Shown here one piece after another: positions 1 through 8,797 of a DNA stretch of 64,000 nt (positions within the stretch are counted from its first letter, which is position 1; each line of letters opens with the position of its first letter). The position numbers and the translations under genes are program-made. This DNA is from Cellulomonas xylanilytica. GTDB lineage: Bacteria > Actinomycetota > Actinomycetes > Actinomycetales > Cellulomonadaceae. The notes beneath the pieces were generated by a model, which worked only from the letters and a program-made list of their open reading frames with translations, had not been told where the DNA came from and made no database searches. The stretch spans positions 62,001 through 126,000 of the forward strand of contig NZ_BJUB01000002.1 in assembly GCF_007989805.1 (NCBI RefSeq), read 5' to 3'.

Positions 1-270
1 GAGGTGGCCCTGGCGACCGACTGCAACCCCGGCACGTGCTTCTCCACGTCGATGCCGCTGATGATCGCCCTCGCCGTCCGTGAGCTGCGGATGACGGTCG
101 CGGAGGCGCTCCGGGCGGCCACGCTCGGCGGCGCCCACGCGCTGCGTCGCGACGACGTCGGCCACCTGCGCCTGGGCGCCCGGGCCGACCTGGCCGTCCT
201 CGACGCCCCCGACCACCGGCATCTCGCCTACCGCCCGGGCGTGCCGATCGCGCGAGCGCTGAGCCTGTAG
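1..270 (+). CDS. hutI: Imidazolonepropionase, C-terminal fragment (5' end outside the window)
   Basis: The reading frame is open from base 1, so only the last ~89 residues are present. HutI hydrolyses 4-imidazolone-5-propanoate to N-formimidoyl-glutamate in histidine breakdown. The fragment contains [10 protein letters not shown], the typical metal-dependent amidohydrolase segment near the end of HutI (metal-binding Asp followed by N-P-G). It then runs through the usual closing part [15 protein letters not shown], in which the chain returns to the small beta-sandwich domain. The internal GTG at base 4 is not the true start. The gene ends close to the convergent oxidoreductase, 27 bases away. 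Other amidohydrolases share the fold, but the DCNPGT motif favours HutI. Confidence 0.85.
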   Translation, partial: EVALATDCNPGTCFSTSMPLMIALAVRELRMTVAEALRAATLGGAHALRRDDVGHLRLGARADLAVLDAPDHRHLAYRPGVPIARALSL

Positions 271-297
271 CTCACGGCGTCGCCCGCACGGCGCTGC

Positions 298-1428
298 TCA
301 GACCCAGGTGCCCCGCGCGTACTGCGGCTGCCATGCCACGTCCTGCGCGGCACCCAGCTCGTGCGCCGCGCGCAGCGGCCAGAACGGGTCGCGGAGGCCC
401 TCGCGGCCGAGCAGGACGGCGTCCGCGGCCCCGTCCGCCAGCACCGCCTCGGCCTGCGCGGGGTCCGTGAGGAGGCCGACGGCCGCGACGGGGACGCCCG
501 ACGTCTCGCGCACCTCGCGGGCGGCGGGCACCTGGTAGCCGGGACCGACGGGGATGTCCGCGGGCGCGTTGCCCCCCGTCGAGACGTCCACCAGGTCGAC
601 CCCGTGGCCGCCCAGCTCCTTGGCCACCTGCGCCACCTCGTCGACCGTCAGCCCGCCCTCGACCCAGTCGGTCGCCGACAGCCGGACGAACAGCGGCTTG
701 TCGTCGGGCCACGCGGCGCGGACGGCGTCGGTCGTCTCGACCAGCAGCCGCGCCCGGTTCTCCAGCGAGCCGCCGTACTCGTCGTCGCGCTGGTTGGACA
801 GGGGCGAGAGGAACTGGTGCAGCAGGTAGCCGTGCGCGGCGTGCAGCTCGACGACGTCGAAGCCTGCCTCGTCGGCGCGCCGGGCGGCCGCCGCGAAGAC
901 GGCCGGGATGCGCGCGATCTCCTCGAGCGTCAGCGCGTGCGGCGCCTCGAGACCGGGGAACGCCGTGGCAGACGGGCCGACGGTGGTCCAGCCGCCCTGG
1001 TCGACGGGCACGGAGCCGCGCTGCGACGCGAACGGGGAGAACGTCGACGCCTTGCGGCCCGCGTGCGCCAGCTGCACGCCGACGAGCGTGCCGCGCTCGT
1101 GCACGAAGTCGGTGATGCGCCGCCACTCCGTGATGTGCAGGTCGTGCCAGAGCCCGGTGTCCTCGGGAGAGATCCGGCCCTCGGGGACCACGGCCGTGGC
1201 CTCGGCGATCAGCAGCCCGAACCCACCCGCGGCCCGCGAGCCGAGGTGCACGAGGTGCCAGTCGTTCGGGCTGCCGTCGACCGCCGAGTACTGGCACATC
1301 GGTGCCAGCCAGGCACGGTTGGCGAACGTGGTGCCGCGCAGCGTCAGCGGCGAGAAGAGACGGGTCACGTGCGGTCGCAACCGAGGAGCGGCGTCGTCGA
1401 TTCCCCGCACCGGAGGCATGTGCGCCAT
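298..1428 (-). CDS. NADH:flavin oxidoreductase, old yellow enzyme family (YqjM-like)
   Basis: A 376-residue FMN-dependent ene-reductase that would use NAD(P)H to reduce activated C=C bonds. Visible family marks are the N-terminal strand TRLFSPLTLRG, APMCQYSA with the Cys typical of the YqjM (thermophilic-like) class, the HAAHGYLLHQFLSP segment with the substrate-binding His pair, and NQRDDEYGGSLENRARL near the middle. GREGLRDPFWPLRAA near the end is the FMN phosphate-binding region. Start choice is uncertain: ATG at 1428 (MAHMPP), ATG at 1419, and a GTG just before TRLFSPL are all in frame, and homologues usually begin near the last. Divergent from the gene at 1558. The physiological substrate cannot be deduced. 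Confidence 0.88.
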   Translation of the reverse strand: MAHMPPVRGIDDAAPRLRPHVTRLFSPLTLRGTTFANRAWLAPMCQYSAVDGSPNDWHLVHLGSRAAGGFGLLIAEATAVVPEGRISPEDTGLWHDLHITEWRRITDFVHERGTLVGVQLAHAGRKASTFSPFASQRGSVPVDQGGWTTVGPSATAFPGLEAPHALTLEEIARIPAVFAAAARRADEAGFDVVELHAAHGYLLHQFLSPLSNQRDDEYGGSLENRARLLVETTDAVRAAWPDDKPLFVRLSATDWVEGGLTVDEVAQVAKELGGHGVDLVDVSTGGNAPADIPVGPGYQVPAAREVRETSGVPVAAVGLLTDPAQAEAVLADGAADAVLLGREGLRDPFWPLRAAHELGAAQDVAWQPQYARGTWV

Positions 1429-1557
1429 CACACGCGGACCACGCGTTCCTGCCGGTCCCGGGCGCGCTGCCCGGCGACCAGCACCCCTGGGCAATACGGT
1501 GACTCGAACAGCGGCGTCGCCGACGCCGCCCGACGTGGCCAGCTTCGAGGAGCACGC

Positions 1558-2664
1558 ATGAGCACCTCCGACCCGCACCGCCCCGGCGGCGCAACAGACC
1601 GTCCGGACGGGACGACGGAACCAGGCACCGGCGCGGACGCGTCCGTCGAGCAGACGACACCGTCCGCCGACGACTCCCCGGCCCACGAGGTCGCACCGAC
1701 CGTCGAGACCCTCGACCCGCCGGCGCCGAGCGAGCCGACGACGGGCGAGCCCACGACGAGCGCGAACCAGCCGACCGCGAGCGAGCCGACCACGCGGCCC
1801 GTCGCGGCGTCCGACGAGCCGGTCGCGGGCAGCGCCGACCCCGAGCTGCCGCCGACCGCCGCCACCCCGGTCGCGGGCGCTGCCCCGGTGGCGGCGCGCA
1901 GCACCGGTGAACCCGCGGCGGACACCGGGCGGCACGCGGTCGTCCGTCCGGCGCCGACACCTCCGGACGAGCCGACGACGGCCGACACGTCCGCCGTCGA
2001 CACCTCGCCGGACCCGGTCCGGTCCTCCACGGCGCCCGCTGCGCCCGCTGTGCCCGCTGTGCCGACGACGCCGAGCCCGGCCCCGACCACGCCCGAGCCG
2101 GTCGCCGAGGCCGCGGCACCGGCGGCCACGGAGCCGTCTCCCCCGGCCTCGCCGGGCGACGACCGGCTCTTCCCGGACCCGAACGCCCCGCGGACCACGT
2201 CGGTGGGCTCGCACATCCTGGGCGTCATCGTGGGTCTGATCCTGGCTCCCATCGGCGTCGCGGTGCTGCTGCTGGGCGAGTCCCGGATCCTGCAGGCGCA
2301 GGTCCAGGGCTGGGACGCGTCCACCGAGGTGCTGGGCATCGTGCTGGTCTCGCTCGGCCTCCTGCTCCTCGGCTGCGTCCTGCTGCTCGCGCTCTGGACA
2401 CCCGCGGTCCCCATCACGGGCGGCACGGTGCTGACGCTGGCGGGGATCGTCTACCTGTACCTGCCCTCGGTCGCCCGCGAGCAGACGCTCAACCTCCTCT
2501 CGTCGTCGGGCTGGCGCCTCACGGTCACGCAGGTGACGGTCGCGGGGACGTCGGGCATGGTCCTCGCGGTCGGCTTCCTGCTCCTGCTGGCGGGCATCGT
2601 GGCCGGGTCGGCGCGTCGTCGCGGGGCCCGTCTCGGGGAGTTCCGCGAGCGCCACCGGGTCTGA
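1558..2664 (+). CDS. Membrane protein with long Pro/Thr/Ala-rich N-terminal region
   Basis: A 368-residue protein in two parts. Residues 1-215 are low-complexity and rich in Pro, Thr, Glu and Ala (many EPTT and TAP repeats), so probably disordered. Residues ~220-355 hold four hydrophobic segments, for example HILGVIVGLILAPIGVAVLL, VLGIVLVSLGLLLLGCVLLL and GMVLAVGFLLLLAGIVAG, ending in an Arg-rich tail. The ATG follows an AGGAG at good spacing. No enzymatic motif is seen and I do not recognise the family beyond actinobacterial Pro-rich four-helix membrane proteins. The rich N-terminus could be a scaffold. It is followed by a small GGCCC-GATC-GGGCC palindrome and then acs. Confidence 0.72.
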   Translation: MSTSDPHRPGGATDRPDGTTEPGTGADASVEQTTPSADDSPAHEVAPTVETLDPPAPSEPTTGEPTTSANQPTASEPTTRPVAASDEPVAGSADPELPPTAATPVAGAAPVAARSTGEPAADTGRHAVVRPAPTPPDEPTTADTSAVDTSPDPVRSSTAPAAPAVPAVPTTPSPAPTTPEPVAEAAAPAATEPSPPASPGDDRLFPDPNAPRTTSVGSHILGVIVGLILAPIGVAVLLLGESRILQAQVQGWDASTEVLGIVLVSLGLLLLGCVLLLALWTPAVPITGGTVLTLAGIVYLYLPSVAREQTLNLLSSSGWRLTVTQVTVAGTSGMVLAVGFLLLLAGIVAGSARRRGARLGEFRERHRV

Positions 2665-2667
2665 ACA

Positions 2668-2681
2668 GGCCCGATCGGGCC
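2668..2681. terminator. Short GC palindrome after the membrane-protein gene
   Basis: GGCCC-GATC-GGGCC starts 3 bases after the stop codon at 2664. The stem is only 5 bp, so this is a weak terminator candidate or simply a palindrome. It lies 97 bases before the acs start. Confidence 0.3.
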
Positions 2682-2778
2682 GGACGGGGAAGCATGGAGG
2701 CGCCGGGTGTCCGGCTAGAGTGCGGTTCCGGACCCCCGGTCCACCTGCATCGACGTCGCTGCACAGGAGGTGGTCCTC

Positions 2779-4779
2779 GTGACCGACACCACGCCCGAGA
2801 CCCACGAGCCCGGCCTGGAGAACCTGCTCACGGAGGACCGCCGGTTCCCCCCGAGCGCGGAGTTCACCGCCCAGGCCAACGCCCAGCAGGGCCTGTACGC
2901 CTGGGCCAACGCCGACCGGCCCAGCTTCTGGGCCGAGCAGGCGCGTGAGCTTCTGAGCTGGGAGAAGCCGTTCGAGGAGGTCCTCGACTGGTCGAAGGCA
3001 CCGTTCGCGCGCTGGTTCGCCGACGGGACGCTCAACGCCGCGTACAACGCGGTGGACCGGCACGTCGAGGCGGGCAACGGCGACCGGGTCGCCCTGCACT
3101 TCGAGGGCGAGGGTGGGGACACGCGCACGGTCACCTACGCGGACCTGCAGCGCGAGGTGTCGAAGGCCGCGAACGCGTTCACCGCGCTCGGCGTCGGCAC
3201 GGGTGACCGGGTCGCCATCTACCTGCCGCTGATCCCCGAGGCCGTCGTCACCATGCTGGCGTGCGCGCGGATCGGCGCCCCGCACTCGGTCGTGTTCGGC
3301 GGGTTCTCCGCCGAGGCGCTGAGCAGCCGGATCAACGACGCGGAGGCCAAGCTCGTCGTCACCGCGGACGGCGGGTACCGCCGCGGGGCGGCCAGCGCCC
3401 TGAAGCCGGCCGTCGACGAGGCGCTGACCAAGGGAACGCCGTCCGTGGAGCACGTGCTCGTCGTCAAGCGCACGGGCCAGGACGTCGCCTGGAACGACGA
3501 GGTCGACGTCTGGTGGTCCGACGTCGTCGACACCGCCAGCGACCAGCACACCCCGGTCGCGGTGGAGGCCGAGCACCCGCTGTTCATCCTCTACACGTCG
3601 GGCACCACGGGGAAGCCGAAGGGCATCTTCCACACCACCGGCGGCTACCTGACGCAGGCCGCGTACACGCACCGCAACGTGTTCGACCTCAAGCCCGAGA
3701 CGGACGTCTACTGGTGCACGGCCGACGTCGGCTGGATCACGGGGCACACCTACGTCGTCTACGGGCCGCTGATCAACGGCGCCACGCAGGTCATCTACGA
3801 GGGCACGCCCGACAGCCCGCACCGCGGTCGCTGGTGGGAGATCATCCAGAAGTACAAGGTCTCGATCTTCTACACGGCACCCACGGCCATCCGCACCTGC
3901 ATGAAGTGGGGCGAGGAGATCCCCGCCCAGTTCGACCTGTCGAGCCTGCGGGTGCTCGGGTCGGTGGGTGAGCCCATCAACCCCGAGGCGTGGATGTGGT
4001 ACCGCCGGGTCATCGGCGGGGACCGCACCCCGATCGTCGACACGTGGTGGCAGACCGAGACGGGCGCCATCATGATCAGCCCGCTGCCGGGCGTCACGGA
4101 GACCAAGCCGGGCTCCGCGCAGGTGCCGCTCCCGGGCATCGCGGCGGACGTCGTCGACGACGAGGCGCACCCGGTCCCCGACGGGGGCGGCGGCTACCTG
4201 GTGCTCACCGAGCCGTGGCCGTCGATGCTCCGCGGCATCTGGGGAGACCCGGACCGCTACGTCGACACGTACTGGTCGAGGTTCCCCGGCCTGTACTTCG
4301 CGGGCGACGGCGCCAAGAAGGACGCCGACGGCGACATCTGGCTGCTCGGCCGCGTGGACGACGTGATGAACGTGTCCGGTCACCGGCTCTCCACCACGGA
4401 GATCGAGTCGGCGCTCGTGTCGCACCCGTGGGTCGCGGAGGCGGCCGTCGTCGGCGCGGCCGACGAGACCACGGGCCAGGCGGTCGTCGCGTTCGTGATC
4501 CTGCGCGGTGACGCGGGCGGCGGCGACCAGGAGGCCGACGCGGTCCAGACCGAGCTGCGCAACCACGTCGCCAAGGAGATCGGCCCCATCGCCAAGCCGC
4601 GGCAGATCCTCGTGGTCGCGGAGCTGCCCAAGACGCGGTCCGGCAAGATCATGCGCCGCCTGCTGCGCGACGTCGCCGAGAACCGCCAGGTGGGCGACGC
4701 GACGACGCTCGCGGACTCCTCGGTGATGGACCTGATCGCCCAGGGCTTGTCCGCCCCCGGCGCCAAGCAGGAGGACTGA
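2779..4779 (+). CDS. acs: Acetyl-CoA synthetase (AMP-forming)
   Basis: A 666-residue enzyme, the usual length of AcsA, activating acetate with ATP to acetyl-AMP and then acetyl-CoA. Signature motifs are all intact: ILYTSGTTGKPKG (P-loop-like adenylation motif), YWCTADVGWITGHTY, VDTWWQTETG, the hinge region YFAGDGAKKDADGDIWLLGRVDDVMNVSGHR, and the C-terminal KTRSGKIMRRLLR. The last carries the catalytic Lys that lysine acetylation usually controls. I place the start at GTG 2779, eight bases after AGGAGG (2765-2770). A GTG at 2770 is also in frame but overlaps the Shine-Dalgarno sequence. Probably monocistronic. Confidence 0.97.
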   Translation: MTDTTPETHEPGLENLLTEDRRFPPSAEFTAQANAQQGLYAWANADRPSFWAEQARELLSWEKPFEEVLDWSKAPFARWFADGTLNAAYNAVDRHVEAGNGDRVALHFEGEGGDTRTVTYADLQREVSKAANAFTALGVGTGDRVAIYLPLIPEAVVTMLACARIGAPHSVVFGGFSAEALSSRINDAEAKLVVTADGGYRRGAASALKPAVDEALTKGTPSVEHVLVVKRTGQDVAWNDEVDVWWSDVVDTASDQHTPVAVEAEHPLFILYTSGTTGKPKGIFHTTGGYLTQAAYTHRNVFDLKPETDVYWCTADVGWITGHTYVVYGPLINGATQVIYEGTPDSPHRGRWWEIIQKYKVSIFYTAPTAIRTCMKWGEEIPAQFDLSSLRVLGSVGEPINPEAWMWYRRVIGGDRTPIVDTWWQTETGAIMISPLPGVTETKPGSAQVPLPGIAADVVDDEAHPVPDGGGGYLVLTEPWPSMLRGIWGDPDRYVDTYWSRFPGLYFAGDGAKKDADGDIWLLGRVDDVMNVSGHRLSTTEIESALVSHPWVAEAAVVGAADETTGQAVVAFVILRGDAGGGDQEADAVQTELRNHVAKEIGPIAKPRQILVVAELPKTRSGKIMRRLLRDVAENRQVGDATTLADSSVMDLIAQGLSAPGAKQED

Positions 4780-4878
4780 GCCGGAGCGCAGCGGAGGGTG
4801 CGGGTCGCGGAGCGGCACTCGCCCGCAGCGAAGCGCAGGCTCAGGCCGACCACAGGAACGAGGACTGAGCGACAGCTC

Positions 4879-5712
4879 CTAGGCGGGGGCCGGTTCCGGG
4901 TTCGGGGCCGGCTCCCCCTCTGCTGCCTGGTTGGCCGGGCTCATCGCGAGCACGATGCACCCGCTGATCGCCAGGACGAGCCCGACGAGCACGCCGGGCA
5001 GCATGCCGTTGGCGATGGTGTCGCCGAGGACGAGCACGCCGACGGCGCCGGGCACGACGACCTCGATCACGGACAGGATCGCGGCGCTGGGGCCGACGGC
5101 CAGCCGCTCCAGGGCACGCAGGTACCAGAGCGCGCCGATGATCCCGCAGACCACGATGCAGGCCGTCATGGGCTGCCAGACGGTCTCCCAGATCCCGTCG
5201 TGGTGGTGCGACGCCCGCGCCGCGATCGCCGCCCCCGAGAAGCCGAGACCGCCGATGGCGGCCAGCAGCCAGCCAGGTCCGGACCGGTAGGCCACGAGGG
5301 CGACGACGACGAGGACCGCGGTCGCGACCAGCATCGTCCGCTCGAAGGACGCAGGCGGCTCGACCGCGGGCTGCTCGCCGGACCCGAGGCCGATGAGGAC
5401 GAGCGCGGCGATGACGACGACGACCGCCGCCACGTCGAGGCGGCGCATCCGCGCGTGCAGGATGAACCGCGCCCCGACGACGACCACCACGAGCATCGAC
5501 GCCATGATCGACTGCACGACGAACAGCGGCAGGTTGTTCAGCGCGAGCAGCGACAGCACGAACCCGAGACCGTCGACCACGAAGGCACCGATGACCAGCG
5601 GGGTCAGGACGGCAGCGAGCCCGTGCGCACGCCGGGTCGCGACCGCCTGCATGAGGGTGCTGGCACCGTAGGCCAGCGCCGACCCGATGGCGCACAGCAG
5701 GGAGATGGTCAC
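4879..5712 (-). CDS. DMT (EamA/NIPA-like) membrane transporter
   Basis: A 277-residue polytopic protein with about nine hydrophobic helices, for example ISLLCAIGSALAYGASTLMQ, VLTPLVIGAFVVDGLGFVLS and GVLVLGDTIANGMLPGVLVG. The duplicated helical layout matches the drug/metabolite transporter superfamily, closest in feel to NIPA/EamA-type proteins of actinobacteria. The GTG start overlaps the stop of the upstream DUF2156 gene (GTGA), so the two are translationally coupled. The substrate is unknown. Coupling to an MprF-like lipid-modifying protein suggests a membrane-lipid or envelope role, but that is inference. Confidence 0.8.
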   Translation of the reverse strand: MTISLLCAIGSALAYGASTLMQAVATRRAHGLAAVLTPLVIGAFVVDGLGFVLSLLALNNLPLFVVQSIMASMLVVVVVGARFILHARMRRLDVAAVVVVIAALVLIGLGSGEQPAVEPPASFERTMLVATAVLVVVALVAYRSGPGWLLAAIGGLGFSGAAIAARASHHHDGIWETVWQPMTACIVVCGIIGALWYLRALERLAVGPSAAILSVIEVVVPGAVGVLVLGDTIANGMLPGVLVGLVLAISGCIVLAMSPANQAAEGEPAPNPEPAPA

Positions 5713-7373
5713 GAGGCCGCTCCGATGTTCCCGAGGAACCGTCCGATGACAGGGATCTCGGTGACGCCCTCGGCGCCGGCGAGCACGAGCGCCTGCGTCG
5801 CGACGAACTCGACGGAGTCCAGCACGACGTAGCGCGGCACCCAGCCGGGGTCGAACTTCTCGTTGAACGTGCTGAGGGTCCCCATCTGGGTGCCCTGCGA
5901 GAGCCGCTGCAGGATCGGGCGGGTCAGCGACTCGACGCGCGAGCTCTCCTGCGGGTCGCCCTCGAGGACCTCGCGCATCATCGCGAAGTTCAGTCCGAGC
6001 CCGCGCAGCCCGCTGCCGGCCAGGTACCCGATCGTCGCGACGATGTTCGCGTCGATCAGCCCGTTGGGCAGCCCTTCGACGTCCGTGCGCCGCCGCATCA
6101 CGTCGAGCGACCAGCCGCCGATCGCGGTCGCGGGCACCCACTGGCAGAACGCGTCGACGCGCCCGGCGGGATCGCGCGTGACGGAGAGCAGCAGGCCGGT
6201 GTCCTCGGGCTGGAACAGGCGCGACAGGGTCATCGAGAAGCCGCGCTCCGTCTCGCCGTGCCGGGACTCCTCGCTCATCTGCTCGATCTGCGCGCGCAGT
6301 GCGGGGTCGAGGACGGACGGGTCGTGGAAGGTCGTCGTGTAGCCGGCCCGCTCGATGCGGTTCACCGCCTGCCGCAAGGACTTGTGGGACCGGCCCTCCA
6401 GGCTGAACGTCGGGCAGTCGACGATGGCCTCGTCGCCGAGGTAGACGGTGCGCAGCCCGCTCGACTCGTAGATCGGCAGCCAGTCCGCGGCGGCGCCGAT
6501 GACGGTGACCGACCAGCCGAAGTCGTCGGCGAAGTCGAGGAACTCGGCCCAGGCGAGCGCGCGCTCCTCGGGTGGGCCGATGGGGTCGGGCGACACCAGG
6601 CACACGCCCCCGCGGGCCGAGTGGGCGACGACGGACGAGCCCGTGAAGAACCAGTCCTTGTCGTCGCGCAGCGCGAAGTAGTCGAGCGTGCCGGTCCCGT
6701 GCTCCTGCACCACGCGGCGTGCGCGCTCCCGCTCGTCGAGGTGGTCCTGCGGGCTGAGCCGGCGCGGACGACGCGGTGAGAGCAGGGACCACAGGAGCGC
6801 GGCGACGAACACCACGACGAGCGCGTAGGTGAGCGGGACGAGGATGCGTCCGAGCCGCTCGATCTGCGCGTCGGACGCGTCGGTGGCGAGCGCCCAGGTG
6901 GCCACGCCGACGACGAGCACGACGACGAACACCACGGCGGCGACGGTCGAGACGATCGCCCAGCGGACTGCGCGGCGCGTCGGCAGCACCGGGAACGCGC
7001 TGGACTGGGCGGCGAGCCAGACGATGCCGACGGCGATGACCAGCGCCGGGAGGACGTCGGGACCCTTGACCAGGTGGACGACGACCGAGAGCGTCAGCGC
7101 GGCCAGGGTGCCCAGCCAGGCGAGCCGGTTCCCGCGCCGCAGACCGCGTGCGGTCAGCAGCAGGACCACCGAGACCAGCGCGAGAGTGGGCCGCGCGGTG
7201 TGCACGACCAGCTCGGGGGCGAGGTCGCGGACCAGTCCCATGCGCTGCCAGAGCGGGTGGACCGTCGCCGAGAGCAGGCTGAGGACGGCGAGGATCAGCG
7301 CCGCTCGTGAGGCGATCTCCCGGACCCGCCCTCGTCTGCGCTGCTCCTCGATGGGCGACGTCCTGTCCCGCAT
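5709..7373 (-). CDS. DUF2156 / phosphatidylglycerol lysyltransferase-like membrane protein (MprF C-domain family)
   Basis: A 554-residue protein. The first ~200 residues carry five or six membrane helices. Residues ~215-554 form the MprF/LysX-type double-GNAT domain that transfers an aminoacyl group from aminoacyl-tRNA to a lipid acceptor. Recognisable parts are YFALRDDKDWFFTG, GVCLVSPDPIGPPEER, the S-L-R-Q-A-V-N-R-I-E-R stretch, and GLGLNFAMM near the C-terminus. It lacks the lysyl-tRNA synthetase part of mycobacterial LysX and has fewer helices than firmicute MprF. Coupled to the downstream DMT transporter and divergent from a membrane-anchored esterase. The aminoacyl donor (Lys, Ala, Arg) cannot be read from sequence. 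Confidence 0.85.
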   Translation of the reverse strand: MRDRTSPIEEQRRRGRVREIASRAALILAVLSLLSATVHPLWQRMGLVRDLAPELVVHTARPTLALVSVVLLLTARGLRRGNRLAWLGTLAALTLSVVVHLVKGPDVLPALVIAVGIVWLAAQSSAFPVLPTRRAVRWAIVSTVAAVVFVVVLVVGVATWALATDASDAQIERLGRILVPLTYALVVVFVAALLWSLLSPRRPRRLSPQDHLDERERARRVVQEHGTGTLDYFALRDDKDWFFTGSSVVAHSARGGVCLVSPDPIGPPEERALAWAEFLDFADDFGWSVTVIGAAADWLPIYESSGLRTVYLGDEAIVDCPTFSLEGRSHKSLRQAVNRIERAGYTTTFHDPSVLDPALRAQIEQMSEESRHGETERGFSMTLSRLFQPEDTGLLLSVTRDPAGRVDAFCQWVPATAIGGWSLDVMRRRTDVEGLPNGLIDANIVATIGYLAGSGLRGLGLNFAMMREVLEGDPQESSRVESLTRPILQRLSQGTQMGTLSTFNEKFDPGWVPRYVVLDSVEFVATQALVLAGAEGVTEIPVIGRFLGNIGAAS

Positions 7374-7457
7374 CCGCCCAGTCTGCCCGGTCCCGCGCCC
7401 GTCGGCCGCGCCGGTGGGACGCTGTGTCCCACAGCTGTCGGGTGCGAGGGGGTCGGC

Positions 7458-8606
7458 ATGGTCCGCGCCGTGGACCCACCGGGGAGCACCCTGCCGCCCC
7501 ACGTCCTGCGTCAGCTGGCGGGTGGCGGCGACTGGATCGGCTCGTGGTGGACGGTCGTCGTCGCGCTCGCGCTCGTCGTCCTGGTGGTGCTGTGGGCGGT
7601 GCGACGGCGCCGGGCGGACCGCTGGTCGTGGCCGCTGTGGGCGGTCGCAGGCCTGGGTGCTGCCTTCACCGTGGGGATCGCGACGAACGTCGTCGTCGGC
7701 TACGTCCCCGACGTCACCGCCGCGCGCGTGGCCCTGTCCAGCTGGGGCGTCGTGTCCCCACCGGCACCGCTCGAGCACGGGACCGCGGAGGCGACCTCGG
7801 GAGGCCCTCGCTCGGGGCGCGTCGAGGCCGTCCACGTGCCGGCACCCTCGGCGGACCGTATGCCCGAGGCCAGCCTGACCTGGATCTACACGCCGCCGGG
7901 GTACACGACGACCGGCTCGACCCGGTACCCGGTCGTCTACCTCGTGCACGGCAGCCCCGGCACCGGCGGAGACTGGTTCGCGGCCGGCAACGTCCCCCAC
8001 GCGATGGACGTGCTCCTCGAGAACCGCCTGGTGGAGCCGATGATCGTGGTCGGTCTGGACGTCAACGGCACGGGCCCGGGTGCGGAGGACACCGAGTGCC
8101 TCGACTCGACGACGGGCGGGTCGCAGGTGGAGACCTACCTCTCCGAGACGGTGATCCCCTGGGTCGACGCCCGGTACAGGACCCTCGACGACTGGGAGCA
8201 CCGCGCCATCGGCGGGTTCTCGTCGGGCGGCTTCTGCGCGCTCGACCAGGGTCTGCGCCACCCCGAGCTGTACGGCACCATCCTGGCGCTGGACACCACC
8301 GGCGACCCCGGAACGGGCGGGCAGGCGATGCTCGCGACGCAGGCGCAGTGGGACCAGCACGACGTCACGACGTACGCGGCGAGCGTCCCGCTCCCCCACC
8401 CGGTCGCGCTGTTCGCGGACATCGCCGGGGCGAACCACGGGCAGAACCGCAAGGACCTCACGTCGATCGCGGCGGACCTGCGTGCGCGGGGCCAGGACGT
8501 GGTGGTGCGGGTCGAGCCGGGCATGGACCACACGTGGAGCTTCGCCCGGCAGGCGATCCCGTACGGCCTGGTGTTCGCGTCCGCGCACCTGTCCGGCAAG
8601 TCGTGA
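7458..8606 (+). CDS. Membrane-anchored esterase, alpha/beta hydrolase (esterase D-like)
   Basis: A 382-residue protein. Two N-terminal membrane helices (about residues 30-50 and 57-80) precede an extracellular esterase domain (about 110-380). The domain has VVYLVHGSPGTGGDWF (oxyanion loop), the nucleophile elbow GGFSSGG with the catalytic Ser, and a C-terminal HTWSF His. This is the putative-esterase (PF00756) fold. It is divergent from the MprF-like gene. In enterococci and corynebacteria, membrane-anchored hydrolases near MprF-type genes cleave aminoacyl-phosphatidylglycerol, so an aminoacyl-lipid hydrolase role is plausible. A mycolyl- or acetyl-esterase role is the alternative. Confidence 0.8.
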   Translation: MVRAVDPPGSTLPPHVLRQLAGGGDWIGSWWTVVVALALVVLVVLWAVRRRRADRWSWPLWAVAGLGAAFTVGIATNVVVGYVPDVTAARVALSSWGVVSPPAPLEHGTAEATSGGPRSGRVEAVHVPAPSADRMPEASLTWIYTPPGYTTTGSTRYPVVYLVHGSPGTGGDWFAAGNVPHAMDVLLENRLVEPMIVVGLDVNGTGPGAEDTECLDSTTGGSQVETYLSETVIPWVDARYRTLDDWEHRAIGGFSSGGFCALDQGLRHPELYGTILALDTTGDPGTGGQAMLATQAQWDQHDVTTYAASVPLPHPVALFADIAGANHGQNRKDLTSIAADLRARGQDVVVRVEPGMDHTWSFARQAIPYGLVFASAHLSGKS

Positions 8607-8684
8607 GGTCAGGCCGCATCCGGCGTTCGGTGTGAAGCGTTTCGGGCCGTGGAGAGCGCCTCCCTGACCTGGTTGTGTGACCAC

Positions 8685-8726
8685 GCACCCGCCCGTCGGC
8701 CGGCCGGCGGAACGGCGGGCGGGTGC
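8685..8726 (+). terminator. Strong hairpin between esterase and mannanase genes
   Basis: Arms 8685-8695 and 8716-8726 form a perfect 11-bp GC stem, followed by TTCC. It may terminate the esterase transcript, or lie in the mannanase leader if that promoter is upstream. Just before it, around 8650-8664, is an imperfect GGAG-N5-CTCC element faintly like LacI-type CelR operators. Confidence 0.5.
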
Positions 8727-8797
8727 TTCCACCACATACCCCCTCGAGGCTGCTGCGTGCCCGCGGCCGCCCGATGCCCCAGGAACGAGGAAGTCCC

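Noticed and set aside
298..4818. A 1,506-residue minus-strand open frame covering acs and the membrane-protein gene
   Set aside because: Only its last 376 codons (from 1428) have a recognisable product, the old yellow enzyme. The rest is an antisense shadow of acs, Arg/Asp/Val-rich and without domains.
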